Positions 1 through 54,253 of a stretch of DNA of 64,000 bases are shown here, piece by piece. Both the position numbers and the translations under genes were made by a program. Where the stretch lies: positions 24,938,182 to 25,002,181 of the forward strand of contig OX457053.1 in assembly GCA_949752735.1 (NCBI GenBank), read 5' to 3'. The notes below the pieces were generated by a model, which worked only from the letters and a program-made list of their open reading frames with translations, was not told the DNA's origin and did not search any database. Numbering within the stretch: the first letter of the stretch is position 1; each line of letters starts with the position of its first letter. This DNA comes from Lumbricus terrestris (taxonomy: Eukaryota > Annelida > Clitellata > Crassiclitellata > Lumbricidae).

Positions 1-559
1 TTCAAATTGTCGCAGTTTGGATGGTAGATCGCCAACTCAGTTGAAGAGACGAGAAAAGAAAGATGCACCAAAGTTCTATCATACAAATCGAATATGAAAG
101 AAAAAAACTGATTCTCTGTACAATTATTCACAATTACCAACCTCACAACGCACACACAGAAACTGTGCTACATTAAAATCCACTGGAAAACTAAGTGACC
201 TGCCTGACCTACTTTTCTTCTCTGTATCTCTTTCTCTTCTGTCAGTCTGTCTGTCTGTCTCTCTGTCAGTATCTGTTTATGCCTCTATGTCTGGCTGTCT
301 CTCTGTGTATCTGTCTGTCTGTCTAAGTTCACTGCAAACAGAAGAACAATCAGTCTTAGTCCGGTCCCTTCCTATCCATTAGCCACGACAGACGACTTCT
401 TTCGACTGTGGGAAATATTCGCTTGCCGATCTACACGTTCAGGATACTCAAAGCAAACCAACCAGCCAAGCATGAACCAAGCGCTCAGTCCATCCCAGTG
501 CCTTTAACTCGGGCACACTCTTTCGGCCGCAGGAGAAAGAAAGAGAGAGACAGATACAA

Positions 560-594
<35 letters not shown>

Positions 595-778
595 GAGAGA
601 GAGAGAGCTCTAGATTGAAAAAAGGATAGGCAGACACAGAAACAAAGAGACAGAGGCATACAGACAGACAGAGTCAGACAGACAGAAAAAAAACAGAGAC
701 AGACAGAGGCAGAAAGACAGACAAAAAGCAAGAGAGAAAGAGACAGAGATAACAAAAAGAGAAGGACAGCAACAGAGA

Positions 779-848
<70 letters not shown>

Positions 849-1600
849 AAGAGATGGCCAACGAAACATCATCTTTCAGCCTCATTCAGAACGTGACAGA
901 AATCAATAAGCGAGCTTTAAGAGCGCAGCCGTCGTCAGCGTACGAATGAATGGACTCCAAACAAAAGACGAACGCCTGCGAGCAAAGTGAACCCATTGAC
1001 AATGCATGGATTAAATGCAACAGCCAACAAGAGCTGACGACGACGCGTGGAAAAATCAAAACCGGTCTCAAAGAGAAGGTACGATGGAAAAGAGCGAAAC
1101 AAAGCCTGACCCTGATATCTGCTCTATGCCTACTCACAAGAAGACTGCACGGACCACCCCACCACGGACCACCCCACTTGCAGCATCGTCGAATACAATT
1201 TCAATTGCATGCCCAAGTACTTGAAACGAGAACGATTACGCAAGCCACATGCAAGAGATTTTTAAAATTATCTAACAAGCGTAGAAATACACGAATAAGT
1301 TACGCGGTCATGTAAAGTCGGTTGAAACACAGAATCGCATGAAAAAATTGACGAGTCTACTACGAGAACACCGTTCTTAGCTATTGTTCGAACTGTTAGC
1401 GGAAATAACATGTGAACGGGCGAGAGAGAATTCGGCGAACAAAGGAGGAAATCTCTGGAAAATCTCTCTATCTCTTCACATCTCCATTCCAACTTTTCTC
1501 AGTCGACGAGCGAAGAAGAATAAGAAGAAGAGGAAAAATTTGAAGGAGGAAAAAAAGGAGAAAACCTCAAAACAAAATAGACAAAGTGGTGACAGAAATG
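1..1600. other. Downstream flank with (TCTG)n, (GA)n and (CAGA)n simple repeats
   Basis: TCTG-rich sequence lies at 240-330 and long GAGA/CAGA runs at 536-860. The open frames here are repeat translations. Nothing else is recognised, and no SAM-like exon was found. Confidence 0.6.
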
Positions 1601-1639
1601 AAAAATATATCCAATGATCGAATGTCTCTGAAGATTGAA

Positions 1640-1875
1640 GACCATTCTTGTTCCGACAGAAGACCGGTCTCTCGCAAAGATCTAAGAACGCTCTTGTTCC
1701 GACAGAGGACCCGGTCTTGCAAAGATTGTTCTTGTTCTGACAGAAGACCGGTCTCGCCAAGACCGAAGACCATTCCTGTCACGTTCGAAGACCGGTCTCA
1801 CCAAGATCGAAGACCAATTTCTCTACGATCAAAGTCCGATCGCCGCGTGAAGATTGAAAACCGGTCTTACACGAT
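1640..1875. repeat. Degenerate array carrying AGACCGGTCT palindromes
   Basis: The perfect 10-bp palindrome AGACCGGTCT occurs at 1661, 1745 and 1789, with near copies around 1709 and 1858, in diverged units containing TTCTTGTTCCGACAGA and GATCGAAGACC. It lies just beyond the p53-family stop codon, probably in the 3' untranslated region or downstream flank. Confidence 0.75.
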
Positions 1876-1913
1876 CGATCGCAGTTCCGATGGTCATGTT
1901 CTGAGCATGGTCC

Positions 1914-43711
<41,798 letters not shown>

Positions 43712-44149
43712 CCCCCAGCGGCCGACCGTCCGACCGACCGACCGCTGGAGCAGCGACCTACCTGCCCGTAAGAAGCGTGGCCGATAGCCACTGCCTCCAC
43801 CACCGCCACCGCCGGCGACTCCGACGCCTCCCACACCCGGCGCGATAATCGCTCGCCGGCGCCCATGCACTCTTCCCCGGCTACTGCAGCAGCGGCTGGA
43901 CAAACACAAACGCCAGGTCATCAATACGGTGGCGGCGGAAGGAAGGATGGAAGGGAGGGATGGATGGAGGAGTGGTGCGCTGGATTATTGGATACGATCG
44001 AACTGGACAGAGTCCGAGGAGGAGGCGGCGATCAGGAACCTGTCAAAGACCGAATTAAGGCGAAGACGAACGAACGCACGCACGGCGAAGGGTCGCGATC
44101 AGAAGTTACGTGTTTAATCTAGGCATCTCCAGAGAGCGGGGGGAGGGTG

Positions 44150-45797
44150 GTCCCCAGAAAATTTTAACAGTTGATGTTGTTTACATCTATAATATTGTAT
44201 TACATAAACATGAAAGTTTATAGGGGTCTAAACTGTATAATAAACCGTGATATTAAATTTACTATTGTTTATTCGTCCACATAGGCAATAGATGAAATAC
44301 TAAAAAATTATCATCAGAAAAAAGAAACCCGAGAGAGAAGATAAAGATCACAAAGACAGTAAAAATAACAAGCGGGGAAAAATGGTTAGTCCATATTCTA
44401 TAAGAAACAGAAAAAACCCTGCCCTGTCAGCACTATGAGAACCAGCGGACGGTCGTCTGTCGTCCAACCTGCAGTGTGTATCACCCAAAGTAGAGGGATC
44501 AGATTAAACACCTCTTAAACAACTTTCCAGATCTAAGCTGCAGAGCCGAAAAGAGAAATTCCTAGCCCCAAAGGTTGAGCAGTCGCACACCCCAAACGAT
44601 CTTAAGGTTTAATTTTTAAAAACACAATTATTTAGAAACAAATTTAAGTGATAAAAATGCAGGTATGACGTACAATTTTACATTTTTATCTATAAAATAT
44701 GAATTTATTCGTATAACTTGAATTAATCTGAAACTGGTTGTAGTTAATTTTCTCTGCAATAAGATATTTCAAATGTCATAAATCATCAACTTTTCGACAA
44801 CTACCTAGCCTGGGCCCTTAAAACTCACCGAGTTACTTGCATTTGCCTCTTTACCCCCCCATCCACCCACTCCACCCTTTCGGCGGCCCTGCTGAGCTGA
44901 ACTACAATTAGATCCTTCCATGCAGAGACCACGTGGTTTGTAAATATTCTCATTTTCAATCATTCGCCAATATCCATGCTATAGTCGGGCCAAAAAAGTA
45001 ATCCCCACTTTTCCGGCCCTTGCGCACCCTGTCCAATGGTGTCCATGCAGCTCACGCTACTGCATACCACATTAACTATACACCAAACTGACTACCACCG
45101 TCCAGTGTTGTTTTGTGTTATCAAGTTCACAGCACCTCTGACTGCACATGCATGCATGGTTTCTATTTAAACTGGAGCTACATAAATTTGAAATTACAAA
45201 TTACGTCTACACCACAAATAAATACGATTCTTAATTAATAACTCGTCAACTTTTATTGCATTGTATCTGTAAATTTATATAGTGCCTCTCTCAGAAAGAA
45301 CACACTAATCAGAGACACTGCATGTTTACATAATTATGCAACATTAACACGTGTCAGCATATAATTTCAATCCCTTTGGCAGAAAACAATATAAGCCAAG
45401 GCATGCAGAATCAGATAGTAAACATTGAATATGAAAGTGCTGTTGTGCTAGCCATGCAGCACTGAATTGCATAACCGAAAACTATTCATTAAAACAGGAT
45501 TAAAATTTAAAAGAATCAATAAAGGACAAATGTTCAAGGACACGGTGATCGTCCTTCAACAAGTCACAAAAGGGTCCAACCATATAGTATTACAGTAAAT
45601 AAAATGGGAATAAAGTAACAAAAAGAACAAAGTAAGAAAAACAATTGTTATTTCAAACAATTACTTTGTTTTTCTTATTTAAGTGGATAAATAACCTTTA
45701 AAAAAACTTTTCTCCTAGGCCAATGGGGGGATTTAACCCCCCGCAATCTCCCTTGTCTACGCCACTGGGTCCAACCACCGAATCACAAGTGACAACT
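44150..45797. other. AT-rich upstream flank of the p53-family gene
   Basis: No open frame, element end or long repeat was supported. A TTAATCTAGGCATCTCCAG word near 44115 resembles TTGATCTAGGCGTCTTGG near 54497, perhaps a shared dispersed repeat. Confidence 0.4.
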
Positions 45798-46000
45798 CGT
45801 GGCTTTTTTAGCGTGCAGTTGTACACAAAACGTGCAATGGTTCCAAAGGGGTTCGCGCAGTTGTAAAGGCACTTCTGTGCAGTCAAAACTAGTTTTAAAA
45901 AGGTATTAATATTGTCATCTGATCGGGAATAATTTACCACGGAAAAGAGAAAGAGAAAGAATGGGATGCGCAGCTCTAAAAATTCCTCTAAAAAGCCCTG
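45798..46000. mobile_element. hAT-like MITE, family A copy 2 (203 bp)
   Basis: The same body as the copy at 25989 (GTGCAGTTGTACACAAAA, GGGAATAATTTACCA). The left terminus has decayed to CGTGGC and the right is intact. Flanks TGACAACT and CCACAACT match at 6 of 8 bases. Confidence 0.8.
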
Positions 46001-46595
46001 CCACAACTGTATGCATCTTAAAGTTTAAAACCTTCATCCAAAAGCAACTACGGGAAGCCAATGCAGCTCATCTCTACCATGTTAATATATACAGTAGCTG
46101 AAAGCACATCCTAGCACCACCACGTGAAAGTTTAATTAGATCTTGACGTCAATTAAACACAAGATAAATCTGAAAGTCTGGGAAGGGTATACGAAAAGAG
46201 TTCGAGACATTAATTGGTAAAATTATAATGAGCCCTGAAATGCCAACAAAGGAGGAACCATCCCAACAGAGCATACCCAATCAGTCTCCTCAGGGTTCCT
46301 CAGCAAAAGAAAACTGATCATATTTGCATAGCGTTGAAATTTTGGATAACAATGTAAGCATGCAACAATACATGTAGATCATTGTGTATTGTAGTAAGTG
46401 AGCACCTTCAGGTGTCTTGGCATAACACAAAACTGGGTATACATGCTTCCAAAGAACAACCGTCATCCAGGACTCTCGACGGACAAGAATGGACAGTTTT
46501 GAACATCCCAGCAAAGATCATTAGTACATTGTCTCAATGGTTCTTAACAAACACATTACTATATAGAGCATAACTATAACAATTGAATTGCGCTA

Positions 46596-46668
46596 AAGTT
46601 GGGAGCGCCTCTGAGTAGTCCCCTTGAAGAGGCGCTATATAAATGCACATGTATAATGAATGAATGCA
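46596..46668 (+). mobile_element. SINE 3' fragment with AATG tail
   Basis: GGGAGCGCCTCTGAGTAGTC, then GAAGAGGCGCTATATAAATG and ATGAATGAATG, in plus orientation. Confidence 0.75.
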
Positions 46669-47004
46669 TTCAACCCAACCATTGATTGCTCCAGTGTGAG
46701 AATTGTGGAAAAAAATAACACGGGTTGGACTATGATCCACTTGGAATTGGGGTGTGAAAAAGAGTTTGCTATGGGGCTCTAAGAAAGACTGGGCGGCTGA
46801 AACCCTCCCCCCCCCAACTATCCCGGCAATTCTCACCCTGGATTGCTCTCTTGTGCTTTCTCATAGTTTTATTTTATTCATCTCATTGTCCACGAATGTT
46901 GCGCTTTGCCAACCTGTTTTTGCACAATAAACAGAGGCTTGATGTGAGCCAAGCTAAAGAGACAGCTTTTCCTCTTCTTACAACTTATTTATTTTCTCAC
47001 ATAT

Positions 47005-47210
47005 GTTATAGCGCCCCTTCAAGCTCTCCACTCAGAGGCGCTCCCAACTACACCATGTACACTGCATCGGAGTTCCACGCCGAAGCGCACGAGCAGTTGC
47101 ACGAGATGGACTTGCTCGAAGTCCAAACGCGGAGGCTTGAGGTGGATTCGAACCTGGAACCCTCCGACTCCAAGGAACCGAACCCACCACTACACCACCG
47201 TGCCCTGCAA
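47005..47210 (-). mobile_element. tRNA-derived SINE, copy 6 (diverged)
   Basis: Full length with B-box-like GGTTCGAATCC on the minus strand. It has more substitutions than copies 3 and 5. Confidence 0.85.
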
Positions 47211-47284
47211 CTTGGGCCGCAAGGAAGTTTATTGAACACCGTGAAACGGAAGAAAGCAATAAATAGATGGCGGATTTAACCAAC

Positions 47285-47900
47285 CTACCTACTAACGTCG
47301 GAGTCCGTGGATTATTCCGGGTGCGGTTCAGAGTTGGTCAGCGGCAGCAGCACACGCACACACGTAACACATCGGTTATCGAACACAGGATGATGAACAC
47401 TGACGGCGGCTGAAGACAGCGTACGACGACGGGGGGTCAAGCGTCTACCATGTCCGTCCTGCGGTCGAGAAGAGCAGCAGGGACCGTCTCCAAACAACAA
47501 AAATTGAACACAAGAGAGAGAGACAACGGGCGGCGGTGGAGGGGCAGCGGGCCAACCTGTGGCGGGCGGTGAAGTATTAACCTACTCGACGAGAAATGAT
47601 CAACAGCCTCATGTTCACACACATTTATAGGAGGCCACCACCGTCATCGTCTGCCCTTAATTTCATTTCCACGGGGCCTCGGGGTCCGCCGGATTCTAGG
47701 CTCCGCCCCCTCAGGCGGCGCTTACTAGAAGCGCAGGCCAATTAGCCGAATGAAAACACGGCGGCTATAATTAGTCCCGAGCCTCTTACCTGGTCACCGG
47801 CGCCCGAGAGAGAGAGAGAGAGAGCAAGCAGGCAGGCCAGGTAATGACATAGCGGTACTGCTGTAGCAGGCCTCTCCCTACGCGCTGCATTCCCTCCCGG
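47285..47900. promoter_or_regulatory. Second GC-rich stretch, possible distal promoter
   Basis: A CpG-rich block 3.6 kb upstream of exon 1. On the minus strand a segment ends at GTTAGTAG|GTAGGT near 47284, which could be a splice donor of a 5' untranslated exon. On the plus strand CAG|GTAATG occurs near 47840. No conserved coding sequence was found. Confidence 0.25.
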
Positions 47901-48498
47901 GCAGCCGATCGTCGTCAAAGCTGTCAGTCAGTCATAGCTCAGGGAGTTATTGAACTCGAATGCCGGCCATCAGCACGTCCCAGGGACACCACCCGAACGC
48001 TAGAGGTCAAAATCCCGTTTTCCCGCCCCCTCTCCCCCCCAATAAAAAAATTGCCAGGCTTGTGCAGCGGATTCTGTCAGATGTTTGTGATTAGCCTGAC
48101 ACGCGGCCGAGATCCTTTCCAAACGTTGACATGACACGCTGTATATTAATACCTGAGCTGCACCAAGACTAGAAGAGGAACGAGGTGTGGGAATGTCAGA
48201 CTTGAGCGTGGTAGCTATACGTCAATGCCCCTCTCAGCCTGAGAATGCCCGCTCGCATGCCGGTCGAGGCTTATTTCAGCGATTTAATTTCGGGCAGCAC
48301 AGTCCGTACACGGAGACCTTAAACGTTCAGCTCACTCAAACGAGCTGACGCCCAATTTATTGAAAAAAGTGAGGTGGTCGACGATCGTTTGAGAAAAACG
48401 CGTGCAATTTACAGTTACCAATGAAATTTAGGTCATGAGGGCACACAGTACTGCATACATGGCCGAAAATATAATACTGCATCACGCTGGTTTTGTTT
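47901..48498. other. Unique-looking flank, nothing recognised
   Basis: No exon, RNA gene or element boundary was found. Confidence 0.4.
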
Positions 48499-48670
48499 CA
48501 GGGCTTTTTAACGTGCAGCTGTAGGCCTACACAAAATGTGCAGTTGTAGAAGCACTTCTGTGCAGTTAAAACTATAGTAAAAAGGTCGCTGTCCTCCGAT
48601 TGGAAGTAATTTACCATGGATGATTGGAAAGGAGTTGTGCAGTTCTAAAAGTGTCTTTAAAACAGCCCTG
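48499..48670. mobile_element. hAT-like MITE, family A copy 3 (172 bp)
   Basis: Ends CAGGGCTTTTTAACGTGCAG and the complement of CAGGGCTGTTTTAAAGAC. It is shorter than the other copies through internal loss. Flanks TTTTGTTT and CATTGTTC match at 5 of 8 bases, so it is the oldest of the three by flank decay. Confidence 0.8.
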
Positions 48671-49818
48671 CATTGTTCGATTTCTTGACCGAGTCATTGC
48701 AGTAATTCTCGTAAAACTTAGATCATTATAATTCATGTCAAGCGTATACATGCAGAAGCAAAAAGATGGGTCAAAACAGCACAATTCCCCCGTGTGTGTG
48801 TGTGCGTGCGGGTATGTTCGTGCGTGAATGCATGAAGGCCTATGTATGAGAACTTGTTAGAGTCCCTTCAAGCTTCTATTCGCAGCAGTGTTACATTGTT
48901 CAAATTTTACAACCTAAAACATAACCAGGGAATTAATCAATGTCTGGACAATTCTGTGTACCGGGTATACGAGCTTCGACTTAGAACTATACGCTGCGCC
49001 GAGGTTGAACCTGTTGAACTAAAGGGATTGGAAACCATTGATCGTGTTTAGCTCTTTATCACAACGCTAGATTATAGTCAGGGCCTATATAATAATTCAG
49101 CGTTGTCTGTTTACATATAATTATATAGTTTATAGTTCAGTTGAAACAGTGAAAAAGTCGAGAAAATACTGAAACTCAATAACAAAATATATTATGTCAT
49201 TTCCCATATATTTCTCCATTGCAGATCGTTCAATTATTAATGCGCCATATCATTTATAGGGCATTTTAGGCACAATAGACTATAGGCGTTGCAACTTGTA
49301 AGGTCGACTCGTCATAAAAAGCCAATACATTATAAACATCAAGCCCGTCGGACTCACAAAAGCCATAATATTCTTAAAAGCAAATTTAAAAAACTGTTAG
49401 AACGTACATTTTCAGACAGCACTTCGCCTCTGTGTTATAAATCGCGATTTTTTTCAAACGTTCTGCAATATTTACGCCATATTACACAACAACTGCACGT
49501 GTGGGAAAATCCATAAATTCAGTGTCGCGGGTAGCCTGCTCTCAATAGTCGTTCTCTTGAAACTAGATACGCAGTCTCTGCTTCGCTTTTACGAATCGCC
49601 GGCCCATTGTTTTGCTACTCAGGGATGATTGTGCTCCTTTCTATCGAAAACAAAGGCGTGCAGATAGTACACAAAAGCATGCTGAACGCGTGATCATCGC
49701 AAACATTGACTGTTAGCCTATGCAACATATTATATTCCACTGCCGTTTACAAGCATAGCCATAGAATTTCTATAGCGCATATACCGCCACAGTTTTGGCA
49801 ATTGGCATATGATGCAAC
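48671..49818. other. Flank left of the LTR element
   Basis: A SINE tail fragment may lie at about 48846-48890 (ACTTGTTAGAGTCCCTTCAA). Otherwise nothing is recognised. Confidence 0.4.
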
Positions 49819-49948
49819 TGTAACATATGTGAACGAGGACTCTTCGATATAGGGTCTGGGGTGGTGTTGTTTCCGGACTAGACTCGTGTTCACATCATGT
49901 CGTCTTATGTTAATAAAACATATCAAATAATGTTATACGAACATTACA
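49819..49948 (+). repeat. 5' LTR (130 bp)
   Basis: Begins TGTAACATATG and ends ACGAACATTACA (TG..CA). AATAAAA at about 49912 may serve for polyadenylation. Read base by base, it is identical to the 3' LTR. Confidence 0.95.
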
Positions 49949-49959
49949 TGGCGCAGTCG
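49949..49959 (+). other. Primer binding site (tRNA-Ser-like)
   Basis: TGGCGCAGTCG directly follows the 5' LTR. It is complementary to CGACTGCGCCA, the 3' end expected of a metazoan serine tRNA whose acceptor stem begins GCAGTCG. Confidence 0.8.
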
Positions 49960-50037
49960 AAAATTAATTCTTGAAAGAATTGTGATACGAACCTCTTTGA
50001 ACGTTTTGAGAAAATTTAAACAGAAAGTTGTAGTCTA

Positions 50038-51102
50038 ATGTTCGGAACAATGGCTGACTCATACAATAAAGGATTCCAACCGCCCGCGTCGTTGAAACTC
50101 GATGGCGGAAATGTAGAAGAAGCGTGGAAGGTATGGCTACAGAAATTTGAATTATTTCTTCTTGCTTCTCGATCCGATGAACTTCCGGAAAAAATCCAAG
50201 TGGCGATGTTTTTAAGTGCCATTGGTGATGAAGGACTACACGTGTTCAACACATTTAAATTTGAACCGGACGAGGACAAACACAAAATGAACGTAGTAAA
50301 AGCAAAGTTTAGCGATTATTGCTCACCAAGAAAGAATGTGGTTTTTGAGCGATTTCAGTTTTGGAAGTGCGTTCAGGCACCTGTTGAATCAATAGATGGA
50401 TTTGTTACAACCTTGCGTCTCCGTGCCAAAACCTGTGAGTTTGGTGATCAGGAGGAATCATTAATTCGAGATAGAGTTGTCCTTGGGTGCACAGACTCTC
50501 GTTTGCAAGAACGGCTGCTTAGAGAACCTGATTTGTCACTAACGAAAGCACTACAGGTTTGCAGAGCAGCGGAAGCCACAGCAGAACAACTGAAGTTGAT
50601 CAGAGGTGATGACTCAACAGCTATAAATGCACTAAAATCAGAAAAAGATTTTTCGTCCCAAAAGAACGATAGAGAATATAGCTCAAACAGAAGCATTTGT
50701 GGAAAGTGTGGCTCCAGGCATCCGCCTAGGCAGTGTCCGGCATTCGGGAAAATTTGTCATAGCTGTAAAAAAGAGAATCACTTCGGAAAGATGTGCAGAG
50801 CGTCCAGCAGGGTCAGTATGAGAGATAAAAATTCGGAAATATCCCATAGTTCATCCAGAGCAGCCCTCCATTCGCTAGAACTTGATGTTCATGATTTTGA
50901 CATAGGAGAGGTGGCAACAAACTTTTGTTCAAAGGATACGAATCACGCAAATAGTTGGTGGATGGACATAGTAATCAATGGTCAAACAGTCAAATGCAAA
51001 TTCCGGGAAACCGTAGGTTACAAAAGACGAAAACAGTACTTACTGCTTATGGGAACAATAAAATACAACCATTGGGAATCACAGTGCTCGAGGCCAGAAT
51101 AA
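50038..51102 (+). CDS. gag: Retrotransposon Gag with two zinc knuckles (plus broken protease start)
   Basis: A 354-codon frame. Gag packages element RNA into cytoplasmic particles. Residues 1-210 form a capsid-like helical region; residues 222-256 carry two knuckles, CGKCGSRHPPRQC (CX2CX3HX4C) and CHSCKKENHFGKMC (CX2CX4HX4C). The frame continues into WWMDIVINGQTVKCKF, the first strands of a retropepsin, but then runs into an unrelated tail and stops at 51102, because the stretch that should hold the catalytic Asp-Thr/Ser-Gly is missing. The ancestral element probably had gag and pol in one frame. ATG at 50038 or 50050 could start it. Confidence 0.85.
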   Translation: MFGTMADSYNKGFQPPASLKLDGGNVEEAWKVWLQKFELFLLASRSDELPEKIQVAMFLSAIGDEGLHVFNTFKFEPDEDKHKMNVVKAKFSDYCSPRKNVVFERFQFWKCVQAPVESIDGFVTTLRLRAKTCEFGDQEESLIRDRVVLGCTDSRLQERLLREPDLSLTKALQVCRAAEATAEQLKLIRGDDSTAINALKSEKDFSSQKNDREYSSNRSICGKCGSRHPPRQCPAFGKICHSCKKENHFGKMCRASSRVSMRDKNSEISHSSSRAALHSLELDVHDFDIGEVATNFCSKDTNHANSWWMDIVINGQTVKCKFRETVGYKRRKQYLLLMGTIKYNHWESQCSRPE

Positions 51103-54005
51103 AAGACAAGAAACACGTTCTAGAATTCTACATTGTTGATTCTCGAGCACCAACGATCCTGGGGTTAGCCTCGTGTTGCAGCCTGAATATTGTGAGCAGA
51201 ATTGATTCGTTCACCACACATAGAGAAATGAACACTGCCAGTAAATTGTTGGATGAATTTGACGATGTGTTTAAAGGCGTTGGGGAGTTATCAAAAGAAC
51301 ATCATATCTCAGTAGATCCAGCAATTCAACCAGTGATTCATCCACCAAGACGCGTTCCATTAGCACTTCAACCAAAATTAAAACAGAAATTAGAAAGTTT
51401 GGTCCACAGTGGTATCATAGAAAAAAGAGATGAACCCACCGACTGGGTAAACAGTCTACTGATTGTGGAAAAGAAAGATGGGTCACTGAGATTGTGTTTA
51501 GATCCAAGAGATTTGAACAAAGCAATAAAGAGAGAACACTTCGCAATTCCGACCTGTGAAGATATTCTTCCAAAGCTTCATGGCAAAAAAGTCTTCAGCA
51601 TTATCGATATGAAGGATGGATTCTGGCAAGTGAAGCTGGACGATGACAGTTGTAGGCTCTGTACATTTAATACTCCTTTTGGAAGATTCTCATTTCGGAG
51701 ACTTCCATTTGGAATCACTTCAGCGCCTGAAGTTTTTCAGAAACGAAGTCTTGAGATCTTTGCAGACATAGACGGTGTTTTCATTGTTTTCGATGACTTG
51801 ATTATTGCTGCCGAGGATGACACACAACATGATTTAATATTGAGAAAGGTTCTAGAAAGAGCCAGAAAAGCCAATGTTCGTTTCAACAGAGCCAAGTTGC
51901 AACTGAAACTTTCAAGTGTTAAGTATGTAGGGCATCGCATCTCAGGTGAAGGTGTCGCTCCAGATACAGACAAAGTCACTGCTATTCTAAACATGCCAGT
52001 GCCAAACGACAAGAAAAGCTTACAACGCTTTCTAGGAATGGTCACCTACATCTCTAAATTCATACCAAATTTCTCATCAGTCACTGAGCCACTGAGACAG
52101 TTGTTGAAAGGAAACATGGAATGGATGTGGAGTGATCAGCATGAAAAGGCAATTTGTAAGCTTAAGATGGCAATTGCTTCAGCTCCAGTACTAAAATTCT
52201 TTGATCCGAAAGCTAAAACTTGTATTCAGACAGATGCATCTTCTACAGGACTGGGATCGGTGCTACTTCAGAATGGGCAACCTATAGCGTATGCATCTCG
52301 AGCTCTTAATGATGCTGAAACAAGATACGCTCAAATTGAGAAAGAACTTTTAGCAATTGTATTTGCTTGTGAAAAATTCTCCCACTACATTTACGGTTCA
52401 AAGACTCTCGTGTTAACAGATCACAAGCCATTGGAAAGTGTCTTGTTGAAGCCCCTCTACAAGTCTTCTCCAAGGTTGCAGCGTATGTTGTTGAGGTTGT
52501 TGAAATTTGAAATTGAACTGAAATATACACCAGGAACCCAGATGCATGTAGCAGATGCACTCTCCAGAGCAACCACAAACCAGGGTCTTGACACACGAGA
52601 TCAAGAATTACATGATGACATCGAAGTGATGGTGCACACTATACTCAATGATTTCCCGGCCAGCAACAAAAGATTGGATCAGGTTAGATTTGAGACTGAG
52701 CGAGATCCTGAGCTTCACCGACTTAAGACATGGATCCGGGATGGATTTCCCATGAACATGAAAGACCTTTCAACAGAGGCAAAGAAATTCCAAACATTAG
52801 CTGGTGACCTTTATGAACTGGATGGGTTGTTGTTTCATGAAAGCAAACTCATTATGCCCAAAGTTCTAAGAAAAGAAATGATGCTCTTGTTGCATGAAGG
52901 ACATCTGGGTATAGAGAAAACAAAGGCCATGGCACGATCCTGCCTGTACTGGCCTGGAATTTCTCGTGAAATCGAAGAAATGGTTGGTAGATGTTCTATC
53001 TGTAATGTGTACAGAAGAAAGCAACAGTCTGAGCCAATGATGCCACATGAGGTTCCACAAAGACCTTGGGCCAAAGTTGGAATTGATATTTTTCAGTTTG
53101 CAGCTAAAGATTATCTTCTTGTAGTTGATTATTTTTCCAAATATCCGGAAATTGCGTTACTGGAAGATAAAACGTCTGAATCTGTTATTGTGAAACTGAA
53201 AGAAATATTTGCAAGGCATGGAATACCCGAAGAAATTATGGCAGATAATATGCCATTCTCCAGTAGACAGTTTCAATTTTTTGCACAGGATTGGGGTTTC
53301 AAAATTACAACCTCCAGCCCAAGATACCCGCAATCAAACGGTCAAGCAGAACGCATGATTCAGACAGTTAAACAGCTGTTACGCAAAGCCCACGACAGCA
53401 ACACAGATCCTTATATTGCACTGTTACAGTACCGTAATGCTCCACTATCAGGTCTAGATGTTAGTCCTGCTCAATTGCTGATGAGCCGATCATTAAAGAC
53501 AAAACTCCCAACACTCAGTCAAAATCTAAAACCAAAAGTAATGAATGCCAGAAAGGACTTGGTATTTAGACAGCAAAAACAGAAAATGTATCATGACCGA
53601 ACATCCAGGCCTCTTCCGACCTTGAACGAAGGAGATGTTGTTCGTGTTCAACATAATGGAACTTGGACACGTGGAGAAGTGAGTCGAGCGCACTCTGCCC
53701 CTCGTTCATATATTGTCAACACAGAGGAAGGGTCTGTCCTTAGACGAAACAGAAGGGATCTCATACAAACCAAAGAAGATCCACCTGGCAGAAGACCTCC
53801 AATGGAGGATATCGCAGCTCAGGTTCAAGATCAAGGCGAAGTAATAGAACCTTCGGCTCCTGATTCCCAAGCACTGGCAAGATCATCTGATAATCAATCC
53901 GCAATGGAAAATACCGAAACAAGTGGATTTATTTCGAACGTGAAAACTCGGAGTGGTAGGACCTCTAAGCTTCCTGTTAGATTTAGTGATTACCATTTGA
54001 ACTAA
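50955..54005 (+). pseudogene. pol: Retrotransposon Pol: partial protease, RT, RNase H, integrase
   Basis: 1016 codons, frame minus 1 to gag; 50955 is simply the first ATG in the open frame, overlapping gag by 148 bp. Residues about 20-75: protease C-terminal half. About 125-320: reverse transcriptase with LPFGITSAPEVFQ and the catalytic pair FDD (D280, D281). About 415-540: RNase H with D427, E464, D489, D534. Integrase zinc site H647, H650, C680, C683 and core D711, D764, E799; the usual DNGP motif reads DNMPF here, leaving 34 residues between D764 and E799. The end has a GPY/F-like PRSYIVNTEEGSVLRRNRR segment. No internal stops, so RT, RNase H and integrase look intact; expression without fusion to gag is doubtful. 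Confidence 0.9.
50990..51030 (+). other. Deletion junction at protease active site
   Basis: In gag frame the protease begins (VINGQTVKCKF); in the minus-1 frame its second half appears (KTVLTAYGNNKIQPLG). The active-site segment between is absent from both frames, so a deletion that is not a multiple of three removed it and separated gag from pol. The exact length cannot be told without a related copy. Confidence 0.7.
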
Positions 54006-54021
54006 ATCCTTTAATTATTGT

Positions 54022-54245
54022 AAAGTGGAGATGTAAAATATGCGAATAATGACTCTTCGATATAGAGTCACCCTGTTTGTAACACTGCAAATAATGACTT
54101 CGATATAGTCACCCCTTTTTGTAACACTGTGAATAATGACTTCGATATAGAGTCACCCTGTTTGTAACACTGCGAATAATGACTTCGATATAGTCACCCT
54201 CTTTTGTAACACTGTGAATAATGACTTTGATAGAGCCACACTATA
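54022..54245 (+). repeat. Five ~43-bp tandem units resembling the LTR start
   Basis: Units contain GCGAATAATGACTTCGATAT and TAGAGTCACCC with TGTAACACTG between them. The first is preceded by AAGTGGAGATGTAAAATATG, closely like the polypurine tract plus LTR start AAGGGGAGATGTAACATATG. The U3-like block has thus been multiplied inside the element before the true 3' LTR. Confidence 0.85.
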
Positions 54246-54253
54246 ATTACTTT

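Noticed and set aside
53244..53351. Integrase inactivated by a lost residue in DNMPF
   Set aside because: The catalytic residues are intact and the variant may be normal for this family; not enough to call it broken.
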